NCBI GenBank assembly: GCA_009786735.1
Contig: WQRM01000092.1
Location: forward strand, 1-6,402
DNA length: 6,402 nucleotides
Reading direction: 5' to 3'
Origin: Oscillospiraceae bacterium
GTDB lineage: Bacteria; Bacillota; Clostridia; Oscillospirales; Acutalibacteraceae
A model generated the notes under the pieces. The model did no database searches. It had not been told where the DNA came from and saw nothing but the letters and a program-made list of their open reading frames with translations. Positions 5,640 through 6,402 of this stretch are shown here, one piece after another. How positions within the stretch are numbered: the first letter of the stretch is position 1; each line of letters opens with the position of its first letter. The translations under genes and the position numbers were made by a program.

Positions 5640-6026
5640 TTATTCGATTGCCTCGCGATGAAGCCTTTCCTCCAGCCGTCCCAGCGGAAACGGCGGCAGC
5701 GCCAAGGGCTTGACCGCAATGGACATCAACAGCGCGGGGTTGTCGTCAGCCGCGATGCGGTTTGAGCTGAGCACGCCGCACAGGCGACAGCGGTGGATAA
5801 TCGCCCACTCGCCATTTTTGCGCACCCAAACACCGATGGCTTCCATCGTGCCGCCGCAGTCAGCTGCACGGTCGCCGGGTTCGTCGTCTAGGTGCACGCT
5901 GGCGAGACATTGCGGGCAGTGATTGCGGTGGCGCGTGCCTGCGCCGTCGGGTGTTACCTGCGCGTTGCAGGCCTTGCAGGTGAAGGGTTGTGCGTCAATT
6001 GCGTTGAATGTTTTTCTATAACTCAG
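5640..6026 (-). CDS. RNHCP-domain zinc-ribbon protein, apparent CTG start
   Basis: The protein has 128 residues and belongs to the small RNHCP family, whose function is unknown. The family signature RNHCPQCLASVHLD is at residues 34-47, followed by GDRAADCGG, EAIGVWV and NGEWAIIHRCRLCG. Cysteine pairs at C17/C20, C37/C40 and C80/C83, plus C57, suggest bound zinc. I set the start at CTG 6026: AGGAGGA (6040-6034) ends exactly 7 nt upstream, the frame is closed by TAA at 6044-6042, and no ATG, GTG or TTG precedes the conserved motif. Starting at the first GTG (5897) would delete RNHCP. A long leader with a short ORF lies upstream, and smpB ends just beyond it. A sequencing change of ATG to CTG is possible but cannot be judged here. 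Confidence 0.9.
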   Translation of the reverse strand: MSYRKTFNAIDAQPFTCKACNAQVTPDGAGTRHRNHCPQCLASVHLDDEPGDRAADCGGTMEAIGVWVRKNGEWAIIHRCRLCGVLSSNRIAADDNPALLMSIAVKPLALPPFPLGRLEERLHREAIE

Positions 6027-6210
6027 ATGGGGATCCTCCTGTTAATTTTGGACATAAAAATGCCCACCAACAAGCAGCCTTCAGTCGGCTGCACATACGG
6101 CGGGAAGGTTGCTTTGCGGCACAGCAAAGCGCGGCGAGTCATGTTCGCCCGGTAGCTTGTGCCTTTATTCAATTAGCAGGTCGCAAAGACCCTCTCTGTT
6201 TTCATAGTCA
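6027..6210 (-). promoter_or_regulatory. Structured leader of the RNHCP gene with competing hairpins
   Basis: In transcript order the following can form: GGCACA (6163-6158); GGCGA/TCGCC (6149-6145 with 6137-6133); GCTTTGC/GCAAAGC (6130-6124 with 6117-6111), a perfect 7-bp stem; GCAGCC/GGCTGC (6092-6087 with 6079-6074) followed by TTGTTGG; and GGGCAT/ATGTCC (6065-6060 with 6055-6050) just before the ribosome binding site. The loop TGTGCC of the 7-bp stem is complementary to GGCACA. The leader ORF itself contains CTTTGC (6188-6183), which could also pair with GCAAAG. Such exclusive pairings suggest attenuation or antitermination; this is inference. Confidence 0.55.
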
Positions 6211-6211
6211 T
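6173..6211 (-). CDS. Putative 12-residue leader peptide (MTMKTERVFATC)
   Basis: The ATG at 6211 has AAAGGAG (6224-6218) 6 nt upstream and follows a near-perfect promoter, with the predicted transcription start about 23 nt before it. The ORF ends at TAA 6175-6173, ahead of several hairpins. An overlapping frame from ATG 6215 (16 codons, MYDYENREGLCDLLIE) has only 2 nt between the ribosome binding site and its start, so it is less likely. Short translated ORFs before structured leaders are typical of ribosome-sensing attenuation, for instance before antibiotic-response genes. I do not recognise this peptide, and its regulatory role is inferred from layout only. Confidence 0.55.
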   Translation of the reverse strand: MTMKTERVFATC

Positions 6212-6240
6212 ACATGACTCCTTTCAGAAGTGATGGGTAT

Positions 6241-6269
6241 AGTATAGCAGAAACGGCGGGGATTGTCAA
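6241..6269 (-). promoter_or_regulatory. Strong sigma-A promoter driving the leader and RNHCP gene
   Basis: Perfect -35 TTGACA (6269-6264), 17-bp spacer, -10 TATACT (6246-6241) with an extended TGC. It begins 8 nt after the smpB stop codon, so the RNHCP transcript has its own start. Transcription should begin near 6234. Confidence 0.88.
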
Positions 6270-6276
6270 GGGGAAT

Positions 6277-6402
6277 TTACTTCTCCCGCAGGCTGCGCTC
6301 GATGTCGCGCTTGGCATCACGGCGGGCGGCGTCTTCGCGCTTGTCGTAGAGCTTCTTGCCTTTGCACAGCCCAATCTGCAGCTTGGCGCGCCCATTTTTG
6401 AA
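6277..6402 (-). CDS. smpB: SmpB, tmRNA-binding protein, C-terminal 41 residues only
   Basis: SmpB binds tmRNA (SsrA RNA) and brings it to stalled ribosomes for trans-translation. Only the end of the gene is in the window; the start lies beyond the right edge. The visible part reads [17 protein letters not shown] followed by a basic helix ending SLREK. This is the conserved GKK-x-YDKR segment and the C-terminal tail that enters the ribosomal mRNA channel. No terminator is seen between its stop and the next promoter, so some read-through into the RNHCP leader is possible. The ssrA gene itself is not seen in this window. Confidence 0.95.
   Translation of the reverse strand, partial: FKNGRAKLQIGLCKGKKLYDKREDAARRDAKRDIERSLREK

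Noticed and set aside
6008..6217. Plus-strand open frame of 69 codons opposite the RNHCP leader
   Set aside because: The minus strand has the promoter, two ribosome binding sites and the gene; the plus-strand frame has no ribosome binding site and merely mirrors the structured leader.
6030..6276. Possible ssrA (tmRNA) or integration site next to smpB
   Set aside because: No tRNA-like ends, no CCA and no tag-peptide reading frame could be found; the leader and promoter explain the stretch better.

Overview
The window looks like chromosomal DNA of a fairly GC-rich clostridial Firmicute (Bacillota). I infer a gut-type Oscillospirales or Ruminococcaceae-like organism. The reasons are strong GGAGG-type ribosome binding sites, consensus sigma-A promoters with 17-bp spacers, a mraZ-rsmH cell-division cluster start, a BclA-like collagen protein of the kind found on spore surfaces, and an RNHCP-family zinc protein. 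The species cannot be named from sequence alone.

Layout, left to right. Positions 1-1302 (minus strand) hold the start of the dcw cluster: mraZ, then rsmH, overlapping by 8 nt; rsmH runs off the left edge. The mraZ promoter and leader carry a cluster of GTGG boxes with 10-bp spacing, as expected for MraZ autoregulation. Divergent from it, 1518-2084 (plus) encodes a short, very cysteine-rich collagen-like protein, closed by a terminator.

Positions 2161-3409 (plus) form a separate AT-richer cassette. It has a consensus promoter, a long structured leader with a 22-bp tandem repeat, an ImmA/IrrE-type metallopeptidase, and an overlapping gene for a two-helix membrane protein. It ends at a hairpin shared with the convergent gap gene. 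The base composition differs from the neighbours and no XRE repressor gene, the usual ImmA partner, is beside it. It is the best candidate here for an accessory, possibly undescribed, two-component stress or defence module.

Positions 3466-4476 (minus) encode glycolytic GAPDH with its own promoter. A 386-nt gap without a confident gene follows, then 4863-5600 (plus), a soluble protein with a degenerate histidine-kinase/GHKL fold. A two-way hairpin separates this from the convergent RNHCP gene (5640-6026, minus). The RNHCP gene appears to start at CTG, directly after a perfectly placed ribosome binding site. It is preceded by a roughly 208-nt leader with a near-consensus promoter, a 12-codon leader ORF and competing hairpins, which resembles leader-peptide attenuation. 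The right edge holds the 3' end of smpB (minus), the tmRNA-binding ribosome-rescue protein.

The genes do not form one pathway. The window is a set of short housekeeping units (division, glycolysis, ribosome rescue) interleaved with a transferred-looking cassette and a regulated zinc-protein gene.
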